DNA of 64,000 nt from Osmia lignaria lignaria. Its lineage: Eukaryota; Arthropoda; Insecta; Hymenoptera; Megachilidae. A program made the position numbers and the translations under genes. The stretch spans positions 248,001 through 312,000 of the forward strand of contig NW_027478167.1 in assembly GCF_051020975.1 (NCBI RefSeq), given 5' to 3'. Below the pieces are notes generated by a model. It worked only from the letters and a program-made list of their open reading frames with translations, searched no databases and had not been told where the DNA came from. Below are positions 1-13,000 of this stretch, one piece after another (position 1 is the first letter of the stretch; every line of letters begins with the position of its first letter).

Positions 1-129
1 ATCTTGATACATCTCGAGAACTACGCATCTGATCAAAAAATATCATAGAACATAAAAAGTAGGAAACTTAATTCTCTACAAAAAAGGTCTCTTAACATTT
101 TGCCACAGCTCGCTTCGTTTCCGAGATAT
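1..129 (+). repeat. Partial monomer at left edge
   Basis: This is the 3' part of a monomer, from the ATCTTGATACATCTCGAG motif through the linker to the next anchor at 130. It carries the CTCGAG/GCATCT/AAAAAGTAGG linker type. CCACAGCTCG replaces the usual CCATAGCTCG near 103-112, a change shared with the monomer boundary near 19402. Truncation is only due to the window edge. Confidence 0.9.
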
Positions 130-450
130 TTGCAGATTTATCTCAAGGGAAGGGGCCTGACGGACATATTTCGAGATATTTCTTCTTCTTGTTGTTCTTC
201 TTCTGCACAGCTAAGCTGGAAGTGGCATTTACAGCTCGCAATAGTGCAGAGTTATCTCAAAGAAAGGGGCCACGGTGTTTCTGTATCTCTATTATGTTGG
301 TGCGGCTTCGGAACTTTTAAATATCTTGATATATCTCGAGAACTACGCATCTGATCAAAAAATATCATAGAACATAAAAAGTAGGAAACTTAATTCTCTA
401 CAAAAACGTCTCTTAACATTTTGCCATAGCTCGCTTCGTTTCCGAGATAT

Positions 451-1090
451 TTGCAGATTTATCTCAAGGGAAGGGGCCTGACGGACATATTTCGAGACAT
501 TTCTTCTTCTTGTTGTTCTTCTTCTGCACAGCTAAGCTGTAAGTGGCATTTGCAGCTCGCAATAGTGCAGAGTTATCTCAGATAGAGGCCACGGTGTTTC
601 TGTATCTCTATTATGTTGGTGCGGCTTCGGAACTTTTAAATATCTCGATATATCTCGAAAACTACGCTTCTGATCAAAAAATATCATAGAACATAAAGTG
701 TAGGAAACATAATTCTCTACAAAAAAGGTCTCTTAACATTTTGCCATAGCTCGTTTCGTTTCCGAGATATTTGCAGATATATCTCAAGGGAAGGGGCCTG
801 ACGGACATATTTCGAGATATTTCTTCTTCTTGTTGTTCTTCTTCTGCACAGCTAAGCTGTAAGTGGCATTTGCAGCTCGCAATAGTGCAGAGTTATCTCA
901 GATAGAGGCCACGGTGTTTCTGTATCTCTATTATGTTGGTGCGGCTTCGGAACTTTTAAATATCTCGATATATCTCGAAAACTACGCTTCTGATCAAAAA
1001 ATATCATAGAACATAAAGTGTAGGAAACATAATTCTCTACAAAAAAGGTCTCTTAACATTTTGCCATAGCTCGTTTCGTTTCCGAGATAT
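451..1090 (+). repeat. Two 320-bp monomers with a 2-nt deletion in the second sub-repeat
   Basis: The monomers starting at 451 and 771 read TCTCAGATAGAGGCC where the norm is TCTCAAAGAAAGGGGCC, a net loss of 2 nt. Both also have AAGCTGTAAGTGG in the body. The same deletion allele recurs in the monomers at 5597 and 12351, so it spread inside the array by duplication. The two adjacent copies here look like a direct monomer duplication. Confidence 0.85.
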
Positions 1091-2055
1091 TTGCAGATAT
1101 ATCTCAAGGGAAGGGGCCTGACGGACATATTTCGAGATATTTCTTCTTCTTGTTGTTCTTCTTCTGCACAGCTAAGCTGGAACTGGCATTTACAGCTCGC
1201 AATAGTGCAGAGTTATCTCAAAGAAAGGGGCCACGGTGTTTCTGTATCTCTATTATGTTGGTGCGGCTTCGGAACTTTTAAATATCTTGATATATCTCGA
1301 GAACTACGCATCTGATCAAAAAATACCATAGAAGATAAAAAGTAGGAAGCCTAATTCTCTACAAAAAAGGTCTCTTAACATTTTGCCATAGCTCGCTTCG
1401 GTTCCGAGATATTTGCAGATTTATCTCAAGGGAAGGGGCCTGACGGACATATTTCGAGATATTTCTTCTTCTTCTTGTTCTTCTTCTGCACAGCTGAGCT
1501 GGAAGTGGCATTTGCAGCTCGCAATAGTGCAGAGTTATCTCAAAGAAAGGGGCCACGGTGTTTCTGTATCTCTATTATGTTGGTGCGGCTTCGGAACTTT
1601 TAAATATCTTGATATATCTCGAGAACTACGCATCTGATCAAAAAATATCATAGAACATAAAAAGTAGGAAACTTAATTCTCTACAAAAATGGTCGCTTAA
1701 GATTTTGCCATAGCTAGCTTCGTTTCGGAGATCTTTGCAGATTTATCTCAAGGGAAGGGGCCTGACGGACATATTTCGAGATATTTCTTCTTCTTCTTGT
1801 TCTTCTTCTGCACAGCTGAGCTGGAAGTGGCATTTGCAGCTCGCAATAGTGCAGAGTTATCTCAAAGAAAGAGGCCACGGTGTTTCTGTACCTCTATTAT
1901 GTTGGTGCAGCTTCGGAACTGTTAAATATCTTGATATATCTCGAGAACTACGCATCTGATCAAAAAATATCATAGAACATAAAAAGTAGGAAACTTAATT
2001 CTCTACAAAAACGTCTGTTAACATTTTGCCATAGCTCGCTTCGTTTCCGAGATAT
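1091..2055 (+). repeat. Three-monomer block, left copy (partner 8489-9452)
   Basis: The monomers at 1091, 1413 and 1735 match those at 8489, 8810 and 9132, about 23 monomers (7397 nt) away. Diagnostic shared features are the body CTGGAACTGGCATTTACAG, the unusual linker ATACCATAGAAGATAAAAAG followed by GGAAGCCTAATTC, and the GTACCTCTATT variant in the last unit. The right-hand copy of the first unit has lost two single bases (one A in the A-run, one G in AAGGGG), making it shorter. Confidence 0.8.
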
Positions 2056-3342
2056 TTGCAGATTTATCTCAAGGGAAGGGGCCTGGCGGACATATTTTGA
2101 GATATTTCTTCTCCTTGTTGTTCTTCATCTGCACAGCTAAGCTGGAAGTGGCACTTGCAGCTCGCAATAGTGCAGAGTTATCTCAAGGAAAGGGGCCACG
2201 GTGTTTCTGTATCTCTATTATGTTGGTGCGGCTTCGGAACTTTTAAATATCTCGATATATCTCGAAAACTACGCTTCTGATCAAAAAATATCATAGAACG
2301 TAAATTGTAGGAAACATAAGTCTCTACAAAAAAGGTCGCTTAAGATTTTGCCATAGCTAGCTTCGTTTCCGAGATATTTGCAGATTCATCTCAAGGGAAG
2401 GGGCCTGACGGACATATTTCGAGATATTTCTTCTTCTTCTTGTTCTTCTTCTGCACAGCTGAGCTGGAAGTGGCATTTGCAGCTCGCAATAGTGCAGAGT
2501 TATCTCAAAGAAAGGGGCCACGGTGTTTCTGTATCTCTATTATGTTGGTGCGGCTTCGGAACTTTTAAATATCTTGATATATCTCGAGAACTACGCATCT
2601 GATCAAAAAATATCATAGAACATAAAAAGTAGGAAACTTAATTCTCTACAAAAATGGTTGCTTAAGATTTTGCCATAGCTAGCTTCGTTTCGGAGATCTT
2701 TGCAGATTTATCTCAAGGGAAGGGGCCTGACGGACATATTTCGAGATATTTCTTCTTCTTCTTGTTCTTCTTCTGCACAGCTGAGCTGGAAGTGGCATTT
2801 GCAGCTCGCAATAGTGCAGAGTTATCTCAAAGAAAGAGGCCACGGTGTTTCTGTACCTCTATTATGTTGGTGCAGCTTCGGAACTGTTAAATATCTTGAT
2901 ATATCTCGAGAACTACGCATCTGATCAAAAAATATCATAGAACATAAAAAGTAGGAAACTTAATTCTCTACAAAAACGTCTCTTAACATTTTGCCATAGC
3001 TCGCTTCGTTTCCGAGATATTTGCAGATTTATCTCAAGGGAAGGGGCCTGACGGACATATTTTGAGATATTTCTTCTCCTTGTTGTTCTTCATCTGCACA
3101 GCTAAGCTGGAAGTGGCACTTGCAGCTCGCAATAGTGCAGAGTTATCTCAAGGAAAGGGGCCACGGTGTTTCTGTATCTCTATTATGTTGGTGCGGCTTC
3201 GGAACTTTTAAATATCTTGATATATCTCGAGAACTACGCATCTGATCAAAAAATATCATAGAACATAAAAAGTAGGAAACTTAATTCTCTACAAAAATGC
3301 TTGCTTAAGATTTTGCCATAGCTAGCTTCGTTTCGGAGATCT
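2056..3342 (+). repeat. Four-monomer block, left copy (partner 6559-7845)
   Basis: The units starting at 2056, 2378, 2700 and 3021 match 6559, 6881, 7203 and 7524 at an offset of 4503 nt (14 monomers). Shared markers are CGTCTGTTAAC before the block, GGCCTGGCGGAC at its first unit, TATTTTGAGATAT, ATAAGTCTCTAC and GGAGATCTTTGCAG. The first and fourth units are preceded by a linker one base shorter (CAAAAACGTC), so those intervals are 321 bp. Confidence 0.8.
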
Positions 3343-3664
3343 TTGCAGATTTATCTCAAGGGAAGGGGCCTGACGGACATATTTCGAGATATTTCTTCTT
3401 CTTCTTGTTCTTCTTCTGCACAGCTGAGCTGGAAGTGGCATTTGCAGCTCGCAATAGTGCAGAGTTATCTCAAAGAAAGAGGCCACGGTGTTTCTGTACC
3501 TCTATTATGTTGGTGCAGCTTCGGAACTGTTAAATATCTTGATATATCTCGAGAACTACGCATCTGATCAAAAAATATCATAGAACATAAAAAGTAGGAA
3601 ACTTAATTCTCTACAAAAATGGTCGCTTAAGATTTTGCCATAGCTAGCTTCGTTTCCGAGATAT

Positions 3665-6558
3665 TTGCAGATTTCTCTCAAGGGAAGGGGCCTGACGGAC
3701 ATATTTCGAGATATTTCTTCTTCTTCTTGTTCTTCTTCTGCACAGCTGAGCTGGAAGTGGCATTTGCGGCTCGCACTAGTGCAGAGTTATCTCAAAGAAA
3801 GGGGCCACGGTGTTGCTGTATCTCTATTATGTTGGTGCGGCTTCGGAACTTTTAAATATCTGGATATATCTCGAAAACTACGCTTCTGATCAAAAAATAT
3901 CATAGAACATAAATTGTAGGAAACATAATTCTCTACAAAAAAGCTCTCTTAACATTTTGCCATAGCTCGTTTCGTTTCCGAGATATTTGCAGATATATCT
4001 CAAGGGAAGGGGCCTGACGGACATATTTCGAGATATTTCTTCTTCTTGTTGTTTTTCTTCTGCACAGCTAAACTGGAAGTGGCGTTTCCAGCTCGCAATA
4101 GCGCAGAGTTATCTCAAAGAAAGGGGCCACGGTGTTTCTGTATCTCTATTATGTTGGTGCGGCTTCGGAACTTTTAAATATCTTGATATATCTCGAGAAC
4201 TACGCATCTGATCAAAAAATATCATACAAGATAAAAAGTAGGAAACTTAATTCTCTACAAAAAAGGTCTCTTAACATTTTGCCATATCTCGCTTCGATTC
4301 CGAGATATTTGCAGATTTATCTCAAGGGAAGGGGCCTAACGGACATATTTCGAGATATTTCTTATTCTTGTTGTTCTTCTTCTGCACAGCTAAACTGGAA
4401 GTGGCATTTCCAGCTCGCAATAGTGCAGAGTTATCTCAAAGAAAGGGGCCACGGTGTTTCTGTATCTCTATTATGTTTGTGCGGCTTCGGAACTTTTAAA
4501 TATCTCGATATATCACGAAAACTACGCTTCTGATCAAAAAATATCATAGAACATAAATTGTAGGAAACATAATTCTATACAAAAAAGGTCTCTTAACATT
4601 TTGCCATAGCTCGCTTCGTTTCCGAGATATTTGCAGATTTATCTCAAGCGAAGGGGCCTGACGGACATATTTCGAGATATTTCTTCTTCTTGTTGTTCTT
4701 CTTCTGCACAGCTAAACTGGAAGTGGCATTTCCAGCTCGCAATAGTGCAGAGTTATCTCAAAGAAAGGGGCCACGGTGTTTCTGTATCTCTATTATGTTT
4801 GTGCGGCTTCGGAACTTTTAAATATCTCGATATATCTCGAAAACTACGCTTCTGATCAAAAAATATCATAGAACATAAATTGTAGGAAACATAATTCTCT
4901 ACAAAAAAGGTCTCTTAACATTTTGCCATACCTCGCTTCGTTTCCGAGATATTTGGAGATTTATCTCAAGGGAAGGGGCCTGACGGACATATTTCGAGAT
5001 ATTTCTTCTTCTTGTTGTTCTTCTTCTGCACAGCTAAGCTGGAAGTGGCATTTGCAGCTCGCAATAGTGCAGAGTTATCTCAAAGAAAGGGGCCACGGTG
5101 TTTCTGTATCTCTATTATGTTGGTGCGGCTTCGGAACTTTTAAATATCTTGATATATCTCGAGAACTACGCATCTGATCAAAAAATATCATAGAACATAA
5201 AAAGTAGGAAACATAATTCTCTACAAAAAAGGTCTCTTAACATTTTGCCATAGCTCGTTTCGTTTCCGAGATATTTGCAGATATATCTCAAGGGAAGGGG
5301 CATGACGGACATATTTCGAGATATTTCTTCTTCTTGTTGTTCTTCTTCTGCACAGCTAAGCTGGACGTGGCATTTGCAGCTCGCAATAGTGCAGAGTTAT
5401 CTCAAAGAAAGGGGCCACGGTGTTTCTGTATCTCTATTATGTTGGTGCGGTTTCGGAACTTTTAAATATCTTGATATATCTCGAGAACTACGCATCTGAT
5501 CAAAAAATATCATAGAACATAAAAAGTAGGAAACTTAATTGTCTACAAAAAAGGTCTCCTAACATTTTGCCATAGCTCGCTTCGTTTCCGAGGTATTTGC
5601 AGATTTATCTCAAGGGAAGGTGCCTGACGGACATATTTCGAGATATTTCTTCTTCTTGTTGTTCTTCTTCTGCACAGCTAAGCTGTAAGTGGCATTTGCA
5701 GCTCGCAATAGTGCAGAGTTATCTCAGATAGAGGCCACGGTGTTTCTGTACCTCTATTTTGTTGGTGCAGCTTCGGAACTGTTAAATATCTTGATATATC
5801 TCGAGAACTACGCATCTGATCAAAAAATAACATAGAACATAAAAAGTAGGAAACTTAATTCTCTACAAAAACGTCTCTTAACATTTTGCCATAGCTCGCT
5901 TCGTTTCCGAGATATTTGCAGATTTATCTCAAGGGAAGGGGCCTGACGGACATATTTTGAGATATTTCTTCTCCTTGTTGTTCTTCATCTGCACAGCTAA
6001 GCTGGAAGTGGCATTTGCAGCTCGCAATAGTGCAGAGTTATCTCAAGGAAAGAGGCCACGGTGTTTCTGTATCTCTATTATGTTGGTGCGGCTTCGGAAC
6101 TTTTAAATATCTCGATATATCTCGAAAACTACGCTTCTGATCAAAAAATATCATAGAACATAAAAAGTAGGAAACTTAATTCTCTACAAAAATGGTCGCT
6201 TAAGATTTTGCCATAGCTAGCTTCGTTTCCGAGATATTTGCAGATTTCTCTCAAGGGAAGGGGCCTGACGGACATATTTCGAGATATTTCTTCTTCTTCT
6301 CGTTCTTCTTCTGCACAGCTGAGCTGGAAGTGGCATTTCCAGCTCGCAATAGTGCAGAGTTATCTCAAAGAAAGAGGCCACGGTGTTTCTGTACCTCTAT
6401 TATGTTGGTGCAGCTTCGGAACTGTTAAATATCTTGATATATCTCGAGAACTACGCATCTGATCAAAAAATATCATAGAACATAAAAAGTAGGAAACTTA
6501 ATTCTCTACAAAAACGTCTGTTAACATTTTGCCATAGCTCGCTTCGTTTCCGAGATAT
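3665..6558 (+). repeat. Higher-order block A, copy 1 (9 monomers)
   Basis: Units at 3665, 3987, 4309, 4631, 4953, 5275, 5597, 5916 and 6238 recur in the same order in copy 2. The offset is 6432 nt for the first three and 6754 nt for the rest, because copy 2 has one extra monomer. Shared markers include GTTGTTTTTCTTC, TCATACAAGATAAAAAG, CTCAAGCGAAGG, TTTGGAGATTT, GGGGCATGACGG, the 2-nt-deleted unit and TTCTCGTTCTTC. Small differences (for example GTGTTGCTG near 3811 against GTGTTTCTG in copy 2) show the copies have begun to diverge. Confidence 0.88.
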
Positions 6559-7845
6559 TTGCAGATTTATCTCAAGGGAAGGGGCCTGGCGGACATATTT
6601 TGAGATATTTCTTCTCCTTGTTGTTCTTCATCTGCACAGCTAAGCTGGAAGTGGCACTTGCAGCTCGCAATAGTGCAGAGTTATCTCAAGGAAAGGGGCC
6701 ACGGTGTTTCTGTATCTCTATTATGTTGGTGCGGCTTCGGAACTTTTAAATATCTCGATATATCTCGAAAACTACGCTTCTGATCAAAAAATATCATAGA
6801 ACGTAAATTGTAGGAAACATAAGTCTCTACAAAAAAGGTCGCTTAAGATTTTGCCATAGCTAGCTTCGTTTCCGAGATATTTGCAGATTCATCTCAAGGG
6901 AAGGGGCCTGACGGACATATTTCGAGATATTTCTTCTTCTTCTTGTTCTTCTTCTGCACAGCTGAGCTGGAAGTGGCATTTGCAGCTCGCAATAGTGCAG
7001 AGTTATCTCAAAGAAAGGGGCCACGGTGTTTCTGTATCTCTATTATGTTGGTGCGGCTTCGGAACTTTTAAATATCTTGATATATCTCGAGAACTACGCA
7101 TCTGATCAAAAAATATCATAGAACATAAAAAGTAGGAAACTTAATTCTCTACAAAAATGGTTGCTTAAGATTTTGCCATAGCTAGCTTCGTTTCGGAGAT
7201 CTTTGCAGATTTATCTCAAGGGAAGGGGCCTGACGGACATATTTCGAGATATTTCTTCTTCTTCTTGTTCTTCTTCTGCACAGCTGAGCTGGAAGTGGCA
7301 TTTGCAGCTCGCAATAGTGCAGAGATATCTCAAAGAAAGAGGCCACGGTGTTTCTGTACCTCTATTATGTTGGTGCAGCTTCGGAACTGTTAAATATCTT
7401 GATATATCTCGAGAACTACGCATCTGATCAAAAAATATCATAGAACATAAAAAGTAGGAAACTTAATTCTCTACAAAAACGTCTCTTAACATTTTGCCAT
7501 AGCTCGCTTCGTTTCCGAGATATTTGCAGATTTATCTCAAGGGAAGGGGCCTGACGGACATATTTTGAGATATTTCTTCTCCTTGTTGTTCTTCATCTGC
7601 ACAGCTAAGCTGGAAGTGGCACTTGCAGCTCGCAATAGTGCAGAGTTATCTCAAGGAAAGGGGCCACGGTGTTTCTGTATCTCTATTATGTTGGTGCGGC
7701 TTCGGAACTTTTAAATATCTCGATATATCTCGAAAACTACGCTTCTGATCAAAAAATATCATAGAACGTAAATTGTAGGAAACATAAGTCTCTACAAAAA
7801 AGGTCGCTTAAGATTTTGCCATAGCTAGCTTCGTTTCCGAGATAT
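6559..7845 (+). repeat. Four-monomer block, right copy (partner 2056-3342)
   Basis: This repeats the series at 2056-3342 with the same rare variants (GGCCTGGCGGAC, ATAAGTCTCTAC, GGAGATCTTTGCAG). One visible difference is CAGAGATATCTC near 7320 where the left copy has CAGAGTTATCTC. It follows directly after block A copy 1, while the left copy lies upstream of it, so block boundaries have been reshuffled. Confidence 0.8.
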
Positions 7846-8488
7846 TTGCAGATTTATCTCAAGGGAAGGGGCCTGACGGACATATTTCGAGATATTTCTT
7901 CTTCTTCTTGTTCTTCTTCTGCACAGCTGAGCTGGAAGTGGCATTTGCAGCTCGCAATAGTGCAGAGTTATCTCAAAGAAAGGGGCCACGGTGTTTCTGT
8001 ATCTCTATTATGTTGGTGCGGCTTCGGAACTTTTAAATATCTTGATATATCTCGAGAACTACGCATCTGATCAAAAAATATCATAGAACATAAAAAGTAG
8101 GAAACTTAATTCTCTACAAAAATGGTCGCTTAAGATTTTGCCATAGCTAGCTTCGTTTCCGAGATATTTGCAGATTTCTCTCAAGGGAAGGGGCCTGACG
8201 GACATATTTCGAGATATTTCTTCTTCTTCTTGTTCTTCTTCTGCACAGCTGAGCTGGAAGTGGCATTTGCGGCTCGCACTAGTGCAGAGTTATCTCAAAG
8301 AAAGGGGCCACGGTGTTTCTGTATCTGTATTATGTTGGTGCGGCTTCGGAACTTTTAAATATCTGGATATATCTCGAAAACTACGCTTCTGATCAAAAAA
8401 TATCATAGAACATAAATTGTAGGAAACATAATTCTCTACAAAAAGGTCTCTTAACATTTTGCCATAGCTCGTTTCGTTTCCGAGATAT
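7203..8488 (+). repeat. Four-monomer block, left copy (partner 9132-10418)
   Basis: Units at 7203, 7524, 7846 and 8168 match 9132, 9453, 9775 and 10097 at an offset of 1929 nt (6 monomers). Shared markers are the short CGTC linker, TATTTTGAGATAT with TTCATCTGCACAG, the ATAAGTCTC linker, and the GCGGCTCGCACTAG body of the last unit with CTGGATATATCTCG. This partly overlaps the 14-monomer duplication, so at least two duplication events are superimposed here. Confidence 0.78.
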
Positions 8489-9452
8489 TTGCAGATTTAT
8501 CTCAAGGGAAGGGCCTGACGGACATATTTCGAGATATTTCTTCTTCTTGTTGTTCTTCTTCTGCACAGCTAAGCTGGAACTGGCATTTACAGCTCGCAAT
8601 AGTGCAGAGTTATCTCAAAGAAAGGGGCCACGGTGTTTCTGTATCTCTATTATGTTGGTGCGGCTTCGGAACTTTTAAATATCTTGATATATCTCGAGAA
8701 CTACGCATCTGATCAAAAAATACCATAGAAGATAAAAAGTAGGAAGCCTAATTCTCTACAAAAAAGGTCTCTTAACATTTTGCCATAGCTCGCTTCGGTT
8801 CCGAGATATTTGCAGATTTATCTCAAGGGAAGGGGCCTGACGGACATATTTCGAGATATTTCTTCTTCTTCTTGTTCTTCTTCTGCACAGCTGAGCTGGA
8901 AGTGGCATTTGCAGCTCGCAATAGTGCAGAGTTATCTCAAAGAAAGGGGCCACGGTGTTTCTGTATCTCTATTATGTTGGTGCGGCTTCGGAACTTTTAA
9001 ATATCTTGATATATCTCGAGAACTACGCATCTGATCAAAAAATATCATAGAACATAAAAAGTAGGAAACTTAATTCTCTACAAAAATGGTCGCTTAAGAT
9101 TTTGCCATAGCTAGCTTCGTTTCGGAGATCTTTGCAGATTTATCTCAAGGGAAGGGGCCTGACGGACATATTTCGAGATATTTCTTCTTCTTCTTGTTCT
9201 TCTTCTGCACAGCTGAGCTGGAAGTGGCATTTGCAGCTCGCAATAGTGCAGAGTTATCTCAAAGAAAGAGGCCACGGTGTTTCTGTACCTCTATTATGTT
9301 GGTGCAGCTTCGGAACTGTTAAATATCTTGATATATCTCGAGAACTACGCATCTGATCAAAAAATATCATAGAACATAAAAAGTAGGAAACTTAATTCTC
9401 TACAAAAACGTCTCTTAACATTTTGCCATAGCTCGCTTCGTTTCCGAGATAT
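8489..9452 (+). repeat. Three-monomer block, right copy (partner 1091-2055)
   Basis: This carries the CTGGAACTGG body and the ATACCATAGAAGATAAAAAG linker seen at 1091-1420. The first unit is 321 bp, and the interval leading into it is also one base short (CTACAAAAAGG with five A). Confidence 0.8.
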
Positions 9453-10096
9453 TTGCAGATTTATCTCAAGGGAAGGGGCCTGACGGACATATTTTGAGAT
9501 ATTTCTTCTCCTTGTTGTTCTTCATCTGCACAGCTAAGCTGGAAGTGGCACTTGCAGCTCGCAATAGTGCAGAGTTATCTCAAGGAAAGGGGCCACGGTG
9601 TTTCTGTATCTCTATTATGTTGGTGCGGCTTCGGAACTTTTAAATATCTCGATATATCTCGAAAACTACGCTTCTGATCAAAAAATATCATAGAACGTAA
9701 ATTGTAGGAAACATAAGTCTCTACAAAAAAGGTCGCTTAAGATTTTGCCATAGCTAGCTTCGTTTCCGAGATATTTGCAGATTTATCTCAAGGGAAGGGG
9801 CCTGACGGACATATTTCGAGATATTTCTTCTTCTTCTTGTTCTTCTTCTGCACAGCTGAGCTGGAAGTGGCATTTGCAGCTCGCAATAGTGCAGAGTTAT
9901 CTCAAAGAAAGGGGCCACGGTGTTTCTGTATCTCTATTATGTTGGTGCGGCTTCGGAACTTTTAAATATCTTGATATATCTCGAGAACTACGCATCTGAT
10001 CAAAAAATATCATAGAACATAAAAAGTAGGAAACTTAATTCTCTACAAAAATGGTCGCTTAAGATTTTGCCATAGCTAGCTTCGTTTCCGAGATAT

Positions 10097-13000
10097 TTGC
10101 AGATTTCTCTCAAGGGAAGGGGCCTGACGGACATATTTCGAGATATTTCTTCTTCTTCTTGTTCTTCTTCTGCACAGCTGAGCTGGAAGTGGCATTTGCG
10201 GCTCGCACTAGTGCAGAGTTATCTCAAAGAAAGGGGCCACGGTGTTTCTGTATCTCTATTATGTTGGTGCGGCTTCGGAACTTTTAAATATCTGGATATA
10301 TCTCGAAAACTACGCTTCTGATCAAAAAATATCATAGAACATAAATTGTAGGAAACATAATTCTCTACAAAAAAGCTCTCTTAACATTTTGCCATAGCTC
10401 GTTTCGTTTCCGAGATATTTGCAGATATATCTCAAGGGAAGGGGCCTGACGGACATATTTCGAGATATTTCTTCTTCTTGTTGTTTTTCTTCTGCACAGC
10501 TAAACTGGAAGTGGCGTTTCCAGCTCGCAATAGCGCAGAGTTATCTCAAAGAAAGGGGCCACGGTGTTTCTGTATCTCTATTATGTTGGTGCGGCTTCGG
10601 AACTTTTAAATATCTTGATATATCTCGAGAACTACGCATCTGATCAAAAAATATCATACAAGATAAAAAGTAGGAAACTTAATTCTCTACAAAAAAGGTC
10701 TCTTAACATTTTGCCATATCTCGCTTCGATTCCGAGATATTTGCAGATTTATCTCAAGGGAAGGGGCCTAACGGACATATTTCGAGATATTTCTTATTCT
10801 TGTTGTTCTTCTTCTGCACAGCTAAACTGGAAGTGGCATTTCCAGCTCGCAATAGTGCAGAGTTATCTCAAAGAAAGGGGCCACGGTGTTTCTGTATCTC
10901 TATTATGTTTGTGCGGCTTCGGAACTTTTAAATATCTCGATATATCACGAAAACTACGCTTCTGATCAAAAAATATCATAGAACATAAATTGTAGGAAAC
11001 ATAATTCTCTACAAAAAAGGTCTCTTAACATTTTGCCATAGCTCGCTTCGTTTCCGAGATATTTGCAGATTTATCTCAAGGGAAGGGGCCTGACGGACAT
11101 ATTTCGAGATATTTCTTCTTCTTGTTGTTCTTCTTCTGCACAGCTAAGCTGGAAGTGGCATTTGCAGCTCGCAATAGTGCAGAGTTATCTCAAAGAAAGG
11201 GGCCACGGTGTTTCTGTATCTCTATTATGTTGTTGCGGTTTCGGAACTTTTAAATATCTTGATATATCTCGAGAACTACGCATCTGATCAAAAAATATCA
11301 TAGAACATAAAGTGTAGGAAACATAATTCTATACAAAAAAGGTCTCTTAACATTTTGCCATAGCTCGCTTCGTTTCCGAGATATTTGCAGATTTATCTCA
11401 AGCGAAGGGGCCTGACGGACATATTTCGAGATATTTCTTCTTCTTGTTGTTCTTCTTCTGCACAGCTAAACTGGAAGTGGCATTTCCAGCTCGCAATAGT
11501 GCAGAGTTATCTCAAAGAAAGGGGCCACGGTGTTTCTGTATCTCTATTATGTTTGTGCGGCTTCGGAACTTTTAAATATCTCGATATATCTCGAAAACTA
11601 CGCTTCTGATCAAAAAATATCATAGAACATAAATTGTAGGAAACATAATTCTCTACAAAAAAGGTCTCTTAACATTTTGCCATACCTCGCTTCGTTTCCG
11701 AGATATTTGGAGATTTATCTCAAGGGAAGGGGCCTGACGGACATATTTCGAGATATTTCTTCTTCTTGTTGTTCTTCTTCTGCACAGCTAAGCTGGAAGT
11801 GGCATTTGCAGCTCGCAATAGTGCAGAGTTATCTCAAAGAAAGGGGCCACGGTGTTTCTGTATCCCTATTATGTTGGTGCGGCTTCGGAACTTTTAAATA
11901 TCTTGATATATCTCGAGAACTACGCATCTGATCAAAAAATATCATAGAACATAAAAAGTAGGAAACATAATTCTCTACAAAAAAGGTCTCTTAACATTTT
12001 GCCATAGCTCGTTTCGTTTCCGAGATATTTGCAGATATATCTCAAGGGAAGGGGCATGACGGACATATTTCGAGATATTTCTTCTTCTTGTTGTTCTTCT
12101 TCTGCACAGCTAAGCTGGACGTGGCATTTGCAGCTCGCAATAGTGCAGAGTTATCTCAAAGAAAGGGGCCACGGTGTTTCTGTATCTCTATTATGTTGGT
12201 GCGGTTTCGGAACTTTTAAATATCTTGATATATCTCGAGAACTACGCATCTGATCAAAAAATATCATAGAACATAAAAAGTAGGAAACTTAATTGTCTAC
12301 AAAAAAGGTCTCCTAACATTTTGCCATAGCTCGCTTCGTTTCCGAGGTATTTGCAGATTTATCTCAAGGGAAGGTGCCTGACGGACATATTTCGAGATAT
12401 TTCTTCTTCTTGTTGTTCTTCTTCTGCACAGCTAAGCTGTAAGTGGCATTTGCAGCTCGCAATAGTGCAGAGTTATCTCAGATAGAGGCCACGGTGTTTC
12501 TGTACCTCTATTATGTTGGTGCAGCTTCGGAACTGTTAAATATCTTGATATATCTCGAGAACTACGCATCTGATCAAAAAATAACATAGAACATAAAAAG
12601 TAGGAAACTTAATTCTCTACAAAAACGTCTCTTAACATTTTGCCATAGCTCGCTTCGTTTCCGAGATATTTGCAGATTTATCTCAAGGGAAGGGGCCTGA
12701 CGGACATATTTTGAGATATTTCTTCTCCTTGTTGTTCTTCATCTGCACAGCTAAGCTGGAAGTGGCATTTGCAGCTCGCAATAGTGCAGAGTTATCTCAA
12801 GGAAAGAGGCCACGGTGTTTCTGTATCTCTATTATGTTGGTGCGGCTTCGGAACTTTTAAATATCTCGATATATCTCGAAAACTACGCTTCTGATCAAAA
12901 AATATCATAGAACATAAAAAGTAGGAAACTTAATTCTCTACAAAAATGGTCGCTTAAGATTTTGCCATAGCTAGCTTCGTTTCCGAGATATTTGCAGATT

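Noticed and set aside
180..210. TTC/TTG pyrimidine tract as a microsatellite
   Set aside because: The tract changes by substitutions (TTCTTCTTG against TTCTTGTTG) and not by repeat number. It keeps a constant length in the monomers, so it does not behave as a slippage-prone microsatellite.
130..451. CENP-B-box-like site in the monomer
   Set aside because: TTCGAGATATTTC and TTCGTTTCCGAG share only the TTCG and at most one further core base with NTTCGNNNNANNCGGGN. The CGGG part is missing.
130..451. Pol III internal promoter or tRNA-like element
   Set aside because: The TTTCGAGATATTTC segment lacks the final CC of a B box and there is no A box at suitable spacing or cloverleaf fold.
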